A DNA stretch of 64,000 nt from Porphyromonas sp. (GTDB lineage: Bacteria > Bacteroidota > Bacteroidia > Bacteroidales > Porphyromonadaceae), in NCBI GenBank assembly GCA_022772085.1, contig JALFBN010000015.1:29875-93874 (forward strand), read 5' to 3'. Within the stretch, counting starts at the first letter, position 1, and the number at the start of each line of letters is the position of its first letter. The position numbers and the translations under genes were made by a program. Below the pieces are notes generated by a model. That model was not told where the DNA came from, did no database searches, and saw nothing but the letters and a program-made list of their open reading frames with translations. Shown one piece after another: positions 40,311 through 50,845 of this stretch.

Positions 40311-43300
40311 ATGGATACGGAAGAAAGCAAGAATATAGCTCCCACAACGCCCCAAAAGGAAGAGGTAGCCCCACAAATACCTACCCCTACGGAGCCTCAA
40401 ACGCCCCGATCTCCCCAAAAAAGGTCGAAGTGGAAACGAATTGTCGTTATGGCTTTATTGGCACCCTTTGCCCTTGGCTTTCTCCTCATTTTCCTCCTCT
40501 ATCTCCCTCCTGTACAACGTGGGTTGGCACGCCTAGCGGAGCAACAAGTAAAAAAAGCAACAGGGATCGACCTTACCATCGGAGAGCTGGGAATTCAATT
40601 TCCACTGACCCTTTCACTCAAAGAGATTCGAGCTATTTCCCCCCAAGGAGATACCCTCGTAGATTTGGGTGAATTGTACGCCGACATTCCCCTATTTCCT
40701 CTATTTAACGGACAGATCGAGACCCCACGGCTAGATGCCCGTAGGGTATCGGTATTTTTTCCTGATTCGGCACGCACCATGATCATCGGTGGCGGAGCGC
40801 AACATTTAGAGGTCGGTGCTGTAGCCGTTAGTCTCACCCAACAGACCGTAGATATCGGGGCAGTGCTGTTCCAAGAGGGCAACTTCTCCCTCTTCAGTGT
40901 CGATACCGTCAAAAATCCAAACCCCAAACCCGTTACTTGGAAGATCGCCATTGATCACATCGATCTGCAACACACCAAAGTAGATATCACGATGCCATTA
41001 GACAGTCTGTACGTACGTGCAGATGTAACCAAGGGATCGATGGATGGATTTTCATTCGATATAGAAACCCTACGATTGGAATCGGATCGGGTATCTCTAC
41101 GTGCCGCCTCAGGCAGTTATGCCAGAGATAATCGCCCACCACACACGCCTTACGTAGACTATACACACCTATACGGCTACGATCTAGAAGTAGACGGGAC
41201 CAAGTTGGTGCAACAGAAAACTCTTCTCATGGCTGAGGTTTCGCACCTCTCCCTCCGAGAACACTCGGGAGCACGCATCAACGACGTGTCAGGTTCGTTT
41301 TTCATGCAAGATGGACTGATCGAGCTCGATGATATGCAACTTACAACCCCTCTGAGTCGAGCAGACGGATCATTCAGGCTTCCTCTTGCCATATTCACAA
41401 AAAAAGATCCGAAAGCGATATTGCGTGCGGATCTCCGTGCAAAGCTCCATGCTCAGGATGTTTTTTACTTCACGACGATCGATGTCAAAAAAATGCTGGG
41501 CAAAAATGCCTCCATACTCTCTGCCCCCATTGACCTCGAACTTCGAACCGAAGGAACCATAAAAGAGATCAACATAGACAAGGCCTATGCCTCCATCCCA
41601 CAAATAGTCTCCATGGATCTTGAGGGAACACTCTGTGACGTGCTCACCCCAAAACAACTCAACGGAGATTTGAGATTTGACGTTCGATCAGAGGGGCAAA
41701 CCCGTCGCATACTGCCCCTACTGGGTCCAGAATTGGCTCACCGCATCGCCATACCCTCGCGCACGCGCCTCCAAGGAAAAGCCCATTTCACCCCCAATGC
41801 CTATGCGCTAGAGGCTCTACTCTCCACAGCTCAAGCAGGCTTCATAAAACTCAAAGGACGCTTCTCCCCCTCGACAATGCACTATGTTGCAGATGCCCAA
41901 GCGAAGCACTTCAACGTAGCACAACTACTACCTCACGACTCCATCGGGATTGTAGACCTCAACCTCCATGCCAAAGGAAATGGCTTTAACTTCCTATCAG
42001 CGAAGAATTCAACGCAGGTTAATCTAAATCTCAATCACCTGGGTTATAAACGTTTTACACTAGATAGTGTGGACTTTGTAGCCTCGATGCACCATGGTAT
42101 ATTCCACGCCCACTCCGAGAGTTCAAATCAAGGTGCATTGCTGGCCCTCAACCTCGATGGTGCACTCTCGGATGGACAACTAGTGGGAACGATCAATGCT
42201 CAAATAGATACAGTGGCACTCCATTCCATAGGATTCGTCGATAAACCTCTCACCTTCGGAGGAACCCTATCGGGCAATTTTACCACCAATCTAGGCAATA
42301 GGCATGCTGTGAACTTAGAGGCTGAACGGCTTTTCGTTGATATAGATAGTGCCCGATATAGCTATGACTCACTCTCTTTCAGAGCCATGGTAGCCCCGGA
42401 CACCACACAGGCAGCACTCGTTGCGGGCGACCTCTACCTCGAAACTTACATCGGTGCAGGTGTGGAGCGCTTGGGACAAACTGCAAGCCAGATATCCAAC
42501 TATATCCCCCAACTCCTATCAGACTCCATACAGCCCGAGGCATTGTCAAAAATGCTGGACCTACTCCCTCCCATTGGAGCAGAGCTTGTTATGGGACAAC
42601 AAAACCCCATTAGCAATATACTTCGCAAGACTAAGACCTACTTCTCAGCAGCCAACGTGATGCTAACCAACTCTCCACAAGAGGGTTTGGACCTGGAGGC
42701 AACCATACAAGACCTCCGACAAGATACTCTACGCATTGATCACGTATACGCAAGTATCAGTTCACAGAACGGAGCAAGCCGAACGACTCTATCCGAGAGC
42801 GTCTACAAGTCGCTGGCAGGATTTACATGGCCAGATGCTCAACCAATTCGATATGATCACATTGCCAACACAAGACAAGGAGCAGAGAAATATCTCCGTA
42901 TGGACGTACGGGTCAACAAAAAGAAGTATCGCAATCAGCAACCCTTCACCATCTACCTACACGCCATCAGCGATCTACGAACTCTGGATCTTGACGCGAA
43001 CTATCAAAATGCAGGCAAAGAAAGCTATGCCCTAGGAGCGATTCTATTCAAAAACGCTTCGGGTATCGGGATTAGTTTTAAAGAAAAACCGATCGTCCTT
43101 GCGGGATACCGCCTACATGCCAACCCCAAGAATGCCCTATTCTATAACCTCAAAAACTCCACAATACACTCCTCTCTATTGCTAAAGAGTGACGCCAAAG
43201 CCGAGTTATCTCTCATCTCTAAAGAGGAAGAGTCGTCGGCCTATGGTTCTCTCGACTTACTCATCCGAAATCTAGAATTAAGCGATGTGGACCATTTCTT

Positions 43301-45230
43301 CGGGATGGAGAGTCTCGAAGGGAATACCTTTGCCGATATAAACATTATCCGCAACAGCAAGACGGGGATACCGAGTGCAACAGGAGATATTTCGATCAAT
43401 AATCTCGCATACGATAAGATGAAGATCGGACACATTGGTGCCGCACTCTTCTATGAACCGAGAGACAACAGTTCGCATTATGTAACGGCGCAGGTCAATT
43501 ACAATGGGCAATTGGCCTTCTCCGCAGAAGGTACTTACAGCCCCAATAATACAGCCTCTCCCATTTCCATGATGGCAACCGTAGACGGATTCCCCCTCTC
43601 GCTAGCCAACCCATTCATAGGAGCTCAAAATGCAGCTCTTGACGGAACAATTGACGGAATGTTGTCGATCAATGGGCGGACTTCTAATATCCTTCTAGAT
43701 GGTATGGTTACCCCTCATAATGCCTCTTTTTACCTTCCGCTCGTGGGCAATAAGTTCGCTATCGAAACCCCTCCCGTGCAATTCCGCGACAGCAAACTGC
43801 TCTTCGATAAATTCAGACTACGCAGTCAAGGCAAGAAACAATCATTTCTGATCAATGGCTACCTAGCCCTACTCGGTAGGGAGGCACTGACTACGGATCT
43901 ACGCATTACGGGTCATGAGGTCGAAGTCATTGACAGCAAAGCCAAGCGAGGACAAATGCTCTATGGCAAACTCCTAGCCAGTGCAGATCTGCAGGTCAAG
44001 GGGCATGTCACTCACCCCAAAGTACGGGGTAAGATCGATGTCCTTGGGGGTACGAACATTACATACGTATACAGTCAAGCAGCTGTTAAGGCGACCGATC
44101 GCTTTACCAACATTGTAGAGTTTACCGACTTTGCTGATACATTGAGGATGCAAGATGCCGAAGCAGAGGGACTCAAAAAGATCTCTTTAGGTGGTATGGA
44201 TGTCGCTCTAGACCTACATATAGACCCTGCCGTACGCATTGGTGTAGACCTCTCGGCGGATCATCAAGACCACGTGTACGTACAAGGTGGAGGCGACTTG
44301 CGATTTGTTTATCCACCTTACGGAGAAATGAATCTCACGGGCAGGTACGAACTCTCCGGAGGTGGCGACGTCCGTTATGCCTTCCCCGTTGTGGGACGCA
44401 AGATCTTCGTTATCAATCCCTCGAGCTATATTTCGTGGAGTGGCAACCTCATGAATCCTTTGATTGACTTCAAAGCAACACAACGAGTACGCGCCAATGT
44501 AGTGGAAGATGGTAAGCCCCGCAAAGTGAATTTTGATGTCTACATTGTGGCAAAAGATCAACTCGAAAATATCAATTTGGCATTCGACGTAGCTGCACCC
44601 GAGGATCTCAACATACAAGGGGAACTCTCTTCTATGAGTGCAGAAGAGAGGGGCAAACAAGCCGTAGGTCTGATGGTCAGCGGTTCATACCTAGCCTCAG
44701 AGCCAAGTAGCACCTCACCTCAACAGCTTCTCAGCGACCTTGCCGTGAACGAGCTCAACAGTCTTACAAGTAAAATCCTAGAAGGTACGGACTTTAATAT
44801 TGGTATGGAACTGCACGATGCGGCAGAGTACGGAAGTGCCTATACGGACTACACATATAGTTTTAGCAAACGACTCTTTAACGACCGATTGAGTGTAACA
44901 ATCGGAGGAAAGGTCGCCACGGGCAATATCCCGACCAATCACGAACAAACTTTCATAGACAACTTTAATCTAGAGTATCGCCTAGATAAAGCAGGCTCCA
45001 TGTACCTCAAAGGCTTCCATAAACGCAATAGCGACAACCTCATCGAAGGGCTTGTAACCGAGACTGGGATTGGCTTCCTCATCCGAAAAAAGTTCAAAAA
45101 ACTGTCTGAACTCTTCCAACGCTCCGTTCCGCCCCAAACTCCCCAAGAGCCCATGCCCAAGACTGCTGTATTGGTAGCTCCTGACCCACAAAAGGCAACA
45201 AAACCCACAAATTATGACAAAGAGAAATAG
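40311..45230 (+). CDS. tamB: TamB-family translocation/assembly protein
   Basis: A 1639-residue protein with one N-terminal membrane anchor (about 42-66, after a Pro/Lys-rich cytoplasmic tail), AsmA-like start (VKKATGIDLTIGELG) and a long beta-rich region that would form a hydrophobic groove across the periplasm. The C-terminal DUF490/TamB domain ends in aromatic beta strands (TDYTYSFSKRLFNDRLSVTI). TamB-like proteins carry phospholipids or help assemble outer-membrane proteins. It overlaps the tamL gene by 17 bases, which supports a joint complex. Confidence 0.9.
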   Translation: MDTEESKNIAPTTPQKEEVAPQIPTPTEPQTPRSPQKRSKWKRIVVMALLAPFALGFLLIFLLYLPPVQRGLARLAEQQVKKATGIDLTIGELGIQFPLTLSLKEIRAISPQGDTLVDLGELYADIPLFPLFNGQIETPRLDARRVSVFFPDSARTMIIGGGAQHLEVGAVAVSLTQQTVDIGAVLFQEGNFSLFSVDTVKNPNPKPVTWKIAIDHIDLQHTKVDITMPLDSLYVRADVTKGSMDGFSFDIETLRLESDRVSLRAASGSYARDNRPPHTPYVDYTHLYGYDLEVDGTKLVQQKTLLMAEVSHLSLREHSGARINDVSGSFFMQDGLIELDDMQLTTPLSRADGSFRLPLAIFTKKDPKAILRADLRAKLHAQDVFYFTTIDVKKMLGKNASILSAPIDLELRTEGTIKEINIDKAYASIPQIVSMDLEGTLCDVLTPKQLNGDLRFDVRSEGQTRRILPLLGPELAHRIAIPSRTRLQGKAHFTPNAYALEALLSTAQAGFIKLKGRFSPSTMHYVADAQAKHFNVAQLLPHDSIGIVDLNLHAKGNGFNFLSAKNSTQVNLNLNHLGYKRFTLDSVDFVASMHHGIFHAHSESSNQGALLALNLDGALSDGQLVGTINAQIDTVALHSIGFVDKPLTFGGTLSGNFTTNLGNRHAVNLEAERLFVDIDSARYSYDSLSFRAMVAPDTTQAALVAGDLYLETYIGAGVERLGQTASQISNYIPQLLSDSIQPEALSKMLDLLPPIGAELVMGQQNPISNILRKTKTYFSAANVMLTNSPQEGLDLEATIQDLRQDTLRIDHVYASISSQNGASRTTLSESVYKSLAGFTWPDAQPIRYDHIANTRQGAEKYLRMDVRVNKKKYRNQQPFTIYLHAISDLRTLDLDANYQNAGKESYALGAILFKNASGIGISFKEKPIVLAGYRLHANPKNALFYNLKNSTIHSSLLLKSDAKAELSLISKEEESSAYGSLDLLIRNLELSDVDHFFGMESLEGNTFADINIIRNSKTGIPSATGDISINNLAYDKMKIGHIGAALFYEPRDNSSHYVTAQVNYNGQLAFSAEGTYSPNNTASPISMMATVDGFPLSLANPFIGAQNAALDGTIDGMLSINGRTSNILLDGMVTPHNASFYLPLVGNKFAIETPPVQFRDSKLLFDKFRLRSQGKKQSFLINGYLALLGREALTTDLRITGHEVEVIDSKAKRGQMLYGKLLASADLQVKGHVTHPKVRGKIDVLGGTNITYVYSQAAVKATDRFTNIVEFTDFADTLRMQDAEAEGLKKISLGGMDVALDLHIDPAVRIGVDLSADHQDHVYVQGGGDLRFVYPPYGEMNLTGRYELSGGGDVRYAFPVVGRKIFVINPSSYISWSGNLMNPLIDFKATQRVRANVVEDGKPRKVNFDVYIVAKDQLENINLAFDVAAPEDLNIQGELSSMSAEERGKQAVGLMVSGSYLASEPSSTSPQQLLSDLAVNELNSLTSKILEGTDFNIGMELHDAAEYGSAYTDYTYSFSKRLFNDRLSVTIGGKVATGNIPTNHEQTFIDNFNLEYRLDKAGSMYLKGFHKRNSDNLIEGLVTETGIGFLIRKKFKKLSELFQRSVPPQTPQEPMPKTAVLVAPDPQKATKPTNYDKEK

Positions 45231-47535
45231 TCAAAGCATGAGCCTATGGCACAGAGTGGGTACAGGGGTACTTGCTCTATTGATACTGACCGCCTGCTCT
45301 ATCACCTCTAACCTCCCCGAAGGCGAACAACTTTATATCGGGATCGGAAAAACAAAGATTCTCAACGAGGATAACAGCAAACGGGGTAAAGCGGCCATAG
45401 ATGCCGCCAAGAAGGAGATCAGTGTCCCTCCCAATGACTCTTTTTTGGGCTCAGCACGCTACCGTTTTCCGTTCCACATCGGACTGTGGGTCTACAACGA
45501 TTATCGAGATGATAGCACGCTATTGGGGCGGAAGATCTACGACATGTTTGCCTCAGAACCCGTCCTTTTGAATTACGTGAGCCCACAAATTCGTTCTTCG
45601 CTGGCACGCAATGTATTGCGAGAGCATGGATATTTTGATGCATCGGTAACTGATAGTGTAGCACTAATGCCCAAAGACTCTTTGCAGGCACGAGTACACT
45701 ACACAATTGACATGGGAAAACCCTACCATCTTGGTCGAGTCGATTACCTCAGCGACAGCACCTTTATAGCTAGATCTCAACTTGACCACAAAGGGATCTC
45801 TCCCCTCCGAGTAGGAGATCAGTTCAGTCTGTCCAATATTCTCTATGACCGAGAAGCCGTGAGCACGCACCTACGCAACAATGGCTATTACTTCTATACA
45901 CCTGAAGCGTTAGTGTATCGCATTGATACCGCCTTTGCCCCACAGAGTATTGATATGCGCATAGGATTTAAAGAGGGTCTTGATCCTCATAGTCTTGTTC
46001 CGTGGAGCATTGGCAAGGTTACATTTGATATTGGAGTTACACCCTCCGGCACTGTTAAAGATTCGCTCTTCGTGGATGGTATCAAAATTCGCTACAACGA
46101 AAAACCCACTACGCGCCTATCAGTACTCGGAGGGCGTGTCTTCTTGCGCCCGGAAACGCTCTATTCTCACATCAACGAACAGAACACTCGTCAAGCACTT
46201 GCTCGTCTCGGGGCTTTTTCCTCAACAGATCTGGCATTTTCCATAGCAGACAGTGTGAATCATATCCTCGACCTGCATATTTCCTCAACTCCCGACAAGA
46301 CGTGGGATGCAACCGTAGAGGGATCGGTCAAGTTCAAAAGTAACGGGTTCCGGGGTCCCGGTCTACGCACCACCATTGCCAAGCGCAATGTCTTTGGTGG
46401 AGGGGAGCAACTATCCGCCTCTCTATATGGGTCGTATGAGAATGCGTCCAGCGCGGGGTCGTTGCTTCACAGCTATGAATTGGGTTCGGACATTAACCTA
46501 ACGGCTCCGGCGATACTCTTTCCCGGGTTGAGCAAGAAGCTCTTCCCCTTCCCCACCAATACGGATATCTCACTATCAGCTTCTATCCTAAATCGGGCAC
46601 GTTACTTCCGCATGGCATCAATCGGGACCTCGGTCAATTATCTCTTCAATCGCTCAGCGCACCACAAACACAGACTGACACCCATTCGATTGCAGTACAA
46701 CTTCTTGAGCCATCAGTCGGATGAGTTTAATAAGATCTTGGAAGAAAATAGCACATTGGAACTGAGTCTTCGAAGTCAATTTATTCCGCAACTCGGCTAT
46801 ACTTACACCTACGATGACATTATAGAGGATCGAGGATCGCATCATATTTGGTTTGAATCTTCCATATCAGAGGCTGGCAACCTGATCAATGGGGTGCAAG
46901 CCCTAGCAAAGAAGAAGTACAATGATACCAAAAATCTCTTCGGAGTTCCCTATGCCCAATTCGTGAAACTGATGGCAGACTTCCACTACACGTATGCCAT
47001 TAACAGCAATCAAACTGTTGCCACCAGACTATCTACAGGAGTTATTGTCAGTTATGGCAATAGTACGATACCACCCTACAGTGAGCAGTTTTATGTGGGA
47101 GGGGCTAATAGTATCCGGGCTTTTACGGTACGGAGCTTAGGTCCGGGGAGCTACAAACCCGATGATGACAAATACTCATTTATAGACCAATCGGGAGAGT
47201 TTAAGTTGGAGATGAACGGCGAATGGCGATTCCGTCTAATCAATGCACTACAGGGAGCCATTTTTCTCGATTTAGGAAATATTTGGCTGCTTAGAAAGGA
47301 CGAAAGTCGCCCTGGAGGATCGCTAGCCGAAATCACTTCGTTCAAGCAATTTCTAAATCAGGTTGCTGTGGGTTCGGGCTTCGGAATACGCTATGATCTC
47401 GGTTATTTTGTGATCCGTGGAGATGTGGGGATCGGTATCCACCTCCCTTATAATACGGGATATTCAGGATTTTACAACATGCCGGACTTTTGGGATAGCC
47501 TCAACTTCCACTTAGCCATAGGATATCCATTTTAA
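45214..47535 (+). CDS. tamL: TamL, lipoprotein BamA/TamA-family outer membrane protein
   Basis: A 773-residue Omp85-superfamily protein. The N-terminus is a lipoprotein signal with lipobox ILTAC, so it is probably lipidated, as described for the Bacteroidetes TamL family. POTRA-like domains cover about 30-400 and the C-terminal beta-barrel (bacterial surface antigen domain) the rest, with GGANSIRAFTVRSLGPG near 630, the R-x-F/Y conserved region of the barrel. The start overlaps tamB; an ATG at 45238, after the tamB stop, is also possible and still gives a full signal sequence. Confidence 0.9.
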   Translation: MTKRNSQSMSLWHRVGTGVLALLILTACSITSNLPEGEQLYIGIGKTKILNEDNSKRGKAAIDAAKKEISVPPNDSFLGSARYRFPFHIGLWVYNDYRDDSTLLGRKIYDMFASEPVLLNYVSPQIRSSLARNVLREHGYFDASVTDSVALMPKDSLQARVHYTIDMGKPYHLGRVDYLSDSTFIARSQLDHKGISPLRVGDQFSLSNILYDREAVSTHLRNNGYYFYTPEALVYRIDTAFAPQSIDMRIGFKEGLDPHSLVPWSIGKVTFDIGVTPSGTVKDSLFVDGIKIRYNEKPTTRLSVLGGRVFLRPETLYSHINEQNTRQALARLGAFSSTDLAFSIADSVNHILDLHISSTPDKTWDATVEGSVKFKSNGFRGPGLRTTIAKRNVFGGGEQLSASLYGSYENASSAGSLLHSYELGSDINLTAPAILFPGLSKKLFPFPTNTDISLSASILNRARYFRMASIGTSVNYLFNRSAHHKHRLTPIRLQYNFLSHQSDEFNKILEENSTLELSLRSQFIPQLGYTYTYDDIIEDRGSHHIWFESSISEAGNLINGVQALAKKKYNDTKNLFGVPYAQFVKLMADFHYTYAINSNQTVATRLSTGVIVSYGNSTIPPYSEQFYVGGANSIRAFTVRSLGPGSYKPDDDKYSFIDQSGEFKLEMNGEWRFRLINALQGAIFLDLGNIWLLRKDESRPGGSLAEITSFKQFLNQVAVGSGFGIRYDLGYFVIRGDVGIGIHLPYNTGYSGFYNMPDFWDSLNFHLAIGYPF

Positions 47536-47553
47536 TACTACATACAACGCTTT

Positions 47554-48531
47554 ATGTCTACACCATTGTTTTCTCTTATTGTTCCTGTCTACAACGTTGC
47601 TGAGTTTATCGAGGAATGCTTGAGACAATGCTTCGATCAGCCTGGTATAGAAGAGGGGGAATACGAAGTTATTGTTGTGGATGATGGTTCTAAGGATGAG
47701 AGCATCAGTCTGGCGCGCCCCATCATAGAACAACACAGTAATGCCTGCATCATACATCAAGAGAATAAGGGGCTTAGCGAGGCACGCAACGCAGGACTGA
47801 GAGCAGCCTCGGGCAAATATGTGTGGTTTATAGACTCCGATGACTATATAACAACAAATTGTTTGGCCCAACTTAAAGAGCGGATATTGGAGGCGGATGC
47901 CCCCGATATCGTTTCGTTTTCCTCTCGTGTATTCGAGGTAGAGACCGTAGACATAGAAGAGATACACCCTCCACAAGCCGACTCGATGACCGGAGTACAA
48001 TTGTTGGATACGGACAGGTATGTAATCCCGGTCCACCACTACCTCTACAAACACGAATTTCTCTTGTCGCACCAACTCACCTTTTATCCTCGTATTTACC
48101 ATGAAGATGAAGAGTTTGGACCACGTGCTTTGTATTTTGCGACAAAGGTTATTTTTGACCAACGTCTATTTTACAATTACCGCATGCGCTCGGGCTCTAT
48201 CACGCATACCTATACGATGAAGCACCCGACTGATCTCGAAACCATCGTGCAGCGGCTATTGGACTTCACACAAGAAGGGCATCGATCGGGAGGCTTGGAT
48301 CGTACCATTGCACGTCTATTCCTCAACATCTTAACCCTTTACCGCAAACTGAATCGGACACAAGAGCCCATCCAGCTCCTCGGGAAGTGCAAAAAAAATC
48401 CTCGCCTCATGCAGATCCTGCACAAGCACACCGACAAGCGTTTTCGTTTCCTAGGAAAAATGATTCAAAATTTCCCTGCACCCATAGCTTGGCAGGTCTA
48501 TAAGGCATACCATCAACTCACCAGACACTAA
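47554..48531 (+). CDS. GT2-family glycosyltransferase
   Basis: A 325-residue GT-A fold glycosyltransferase: FSLIVPVYNVAEFIEECL at 6-23, VIVVDDGSKDES near 45, NKGLSEARNAGLRAASGKYV near 72, and the DxD-like FIDSDDY near 91. It resembles EpsH/WcaA-type enzymes of surface polysaccharide synthesis; the sugar is not predictable. It is 18 bases after tamL. There is no membrane segment apart from a possible amphipathic C-terminal helix. Confidence 0.9.
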   Translation: MSTPLFSLIVPVYNVAEFIEECLRQCFDQPGIEEGEYEVIVVDDGSKDESISLARPIIEQHSNACIIHQENKGLSEARNAGLRAASGKYVWFIDSDDYITTNCLAQLKERILEADAPDIVSFSSRVFEVETVDIEEIHPPQADSMTGVQLLDTDRYVIPVHHYLYKHEFLLSHQLTFYPRIYHEDEEFGPRALYFATKVIFDQRLFYNYRMRSGSITHTYTMKHPTDLETIVQRLLDFTQEGHRSGGLDRTIARLFLNILTLYRKLNRTQEPIQLLGKCKKNPRLMQILHKHTDKRFRFLGKMIQNFPAPIAWQVYKAYHQLTRH

Positions 48532-48600
48532 AAGAGAGAACGACCAACAACCCGATTTCCGGAGGGTCTCAAACAAGTAGTTTTGCTATCCCTTGTTTTT

Positions 48601-48628
48601 TTTGTATAAATATTAAATCCTACCTTTG
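48601..48628 (+). promoter_or_regulatory. Promoter of the TonB receptor operon
   Basis: TTTG at 48601-48604 and TACCTTTG at 48621-48628; spacing is 16 bases, slightly short. The region is AT-rich. No riboswitch motif is seen in the 46-base leader. Confidence 0.6.
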
Positions 48629-48674
48629 TGGGCAGGAAGAAGAAAGTTGTTGCCCAAAAGTCTCCGAAATCAGT

Positions 48675-50819
48675 ATGCATAGGAAGGTACTTCTCGCGCT
48701 CATTGCCTCACTCTTTGTGACCTCCGTATGGGGGCAATCCGATAGTACGATACAATCGTCGCAGCACTTAGGCGAAGTGGTCGTAACGGGCACAGGTACG
48801 GCGCATTACCTCAAGAATGCCCCTGTACAGACAGAGGTCATTACACGTACTATGCTACGCAATTACTCAGGCAAGAGCATTAGCGATATACTCACAGCCT
48901 TGAGCCCGGGATTTGATCTCTCCTCTAGCGATATGGGGGGACGCATTACAATGGGAGGATTGAGCAATTCGTACATATTGATCCTACTCAATGGGCGCAG
49001 ATTACATGGTGATCTCGGGGGACAAAACGACTTATCTCTTATTGATCCCTTGGATATCGAACGTATCGAAATCGTACGTGGAGCCTCCAGTTCTTTGTAT
49101 GGATCAGATGCCATTGCGGGCGTTATCAATGTGATCACAAGGCGCAAAATGAGAGACCTCCCCATCAGCATAGATAATAGTACACGCATCGGCGCTTACT
49201 CGTCTCTCAATCAACACAATCGGTTACAGCTCGAAATCGGGTCCTTCCACTCCGATACGAAATATGCCAGAAGCCAAAGCGACGGATGGCAAAACTCGAC
49301 TCAAGAATATTACCGCAATACACTTTACGACAATACCACAACCAAGACGGAGAGTGCTTTTGGAACACATCGCATAAGCCAAGAGATCATCTATACTCCC
49401 AACAGTCATTGGAGACTCTCGGCTGACGGGATGTTTTATACGAAGCAAATCATCCATGAACCGGGTCTACCCCGTTACAGATCCTATAATCTGCGCTATC
49501 GGGATTTTGCTCTCGGAGCTTCTGTTGAATATAAAGCGGACAATGGCATGAGCCTTTCGTTCCTCACGGATTATGGCAGACACCGCTACTTCTACGACTA
49601 TTACAATAATTACATTGACGAACTCTTCGAGCATAGAACCATTGATGGAAAAGAGATGCGTATCCCCAAGCACATTGTGTATTATCCCGGTAGCAGTTCG
49701 CTAGAAAGCGATCAAGGGGAATTTAATGCACTACTCAAAGGCGTGATGCCTCTTAAGGGGGATAAACACCTCCTCTCTGCCGGGATGGAGTATCGACTTG
49801 ATGACCTCTATGCTCCCAAGCGTATGATACGGGATCGGGAGTCTAAGTACACATTGGCGACCTACGTCCAAGACGAATGGAATATTTCACCCCAACTCAA
49901 CCTCACGGCTGGGGCTCGCCTTATTAACCATCAGACCTTTGGTTGGCATGCAACTCCCAAAGCCTCCCTTATGTATAAGCTCGGAGATTTCCGACTGAGA
50001 GGCACCTATTCTTGGGGATTCAAGACTCCGACAATCAAAGAGCTCTACTACTTCTACGAGCGTCCCATCATGGCAAAAGTGCGCTTATACATCGGTAATG
50101 AACAGCTTAAGCCTCAACGCTCGCAATACGCCTCCCTCGGGCTGGAATATCGGAGCCACGGATGGCAAATCAGCCTCTCACCCTCCATCAATAAGGTATG
50201 GGATATGATCGCTCTTGTAGCCGTACCGATACCCGATGGCTACCAAGGGGATGAGGGAAGTGACTACGACGGAGCTATGCAATATATCAATATGGAAGAT
50301 GCCCTTTTGGGGAATGTCGAACTATCAGTATCCTACACAGCCCCTCGCCTAGGTCTCTCCATGGGTGGGGGGTACAGCTACACCCACGCCAAGGCTCACC
50401 TTGTCAATGAGGAACGGAGTCAAGAGGCAGGTCACCCCATCATCGAAGAAAGAAGTATTGATGGTACAGCTAAGCATCACGCCAACCTCTTCATGAAATG
50501 GGGACACACCTGGGGTAAGTACGACTTTGGCATCGGTCTCTATGGCAAGGGGCAGACAGAGCGTTATTACAAAGAATACGGCAATGCTCCGGGATTTTTT
50601 CTTTGGCGTCTCTCCAGCGACCACGCATTCAAACTATCACCCAAATGGAGATTGGAGGCCTCTCTAGGTATAGATAACATATTAGACCATGTAGAACGCC
50701 ATCCCTATGGGTACAATTTTGGCACCACAAGCCCCGGGCGCACGCTCTATTTGACCCTAAGCATCGGATTTGATAGTGCCAAGAAAAAATCATATAAAAG
50801 ACAAAAGGCTAACCGATAA
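48675..50819 (+). CDS. TonB-dependent outer membrane receptor (IhtA/heme or cobalamin-receptor-like)
   Basis: A 714-residue TonB-dependent receptor. After a signal peptide (about 1-20) comes a TonB-box-like LGEVVVTGTG, a plug domain (about 40-155, with GGLSNSYILILLNGRRLHGD and IERIEIVRGASSSLYGSDAI) and a 22-strand-type barrel ending in an aromatic strand (YLTLSIGFD) with a short Lys-rich tail. It is followed after 26 bases by a CbiK-like lipoprotein, the same pairing as ihtA-ihtB of P. gingivalis, so heme, iron or a related tetrapyrrole is the likely cargo. A cobalamin substrate is an alternative given the riboswitch nearby. Confidence 0.88.
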   Translation: MHRKVLLALIASLFVTSVWGQSDSTIQSSQHLGEVVVTGTGTAHYLKNAPVQTEVITRTMLRNYSGKSISDILTALSPGFDLSSSDMGGRITMGGLSNSYILILLNGRRLHGDLGGQNDLSLIDPLDIERIEIVRGASSSLYGSDAIAGVINVITRRKMRDLPISIDNSTRIGAYSSLNQHNRLQLEIGSFHSDTKYARSQSDGWQNSTQEYYRNTLYDNTTTKTESAFGTHRISQEIIYTPNSHWRLSADGMFYTKQIIHEPGLPRYRSYNLRYRDFALGASVEYKADNGMSLSFLTDYGRHRYFYDYYNNYIDELFEHRTIDGKEMRIPKHIVYYPGSSSLESDQGEFNALLKGVMPLKGDKHLLSAGMEYRLDDLYAPKRMIRDRESKYTLATYVQDEWNISPQLNLTAGARLINHQTFGWHATPKASLMYKLGDFRLRGTYSWGFKTPTIKELYYFYERPIMAKVRLYIGNEQLKPQRSQYASLGLEYRSHGWQISLSPSINKVWDMIALVAVPIPDGYQGDEGSDYDGAMQYINMEDALLGNVELSVSYTAPRLGLSMGGGYSYTHAKAHLVNEERSQEAGHPIIEERSIDGTAKHHANLFMKWGHTWGKYDFGIGLYGKGQTERYYKEYGNAPGFFLWRLSSDHAFKLSPKWRLEASLGIDNILDHVERHPYGYNFGTTSPGRTLYLTLSIGFDSAKKKSYKRQKANR

Positions 50820-50845
50820 AAAGTAGAACTAACAATTATTTTGAC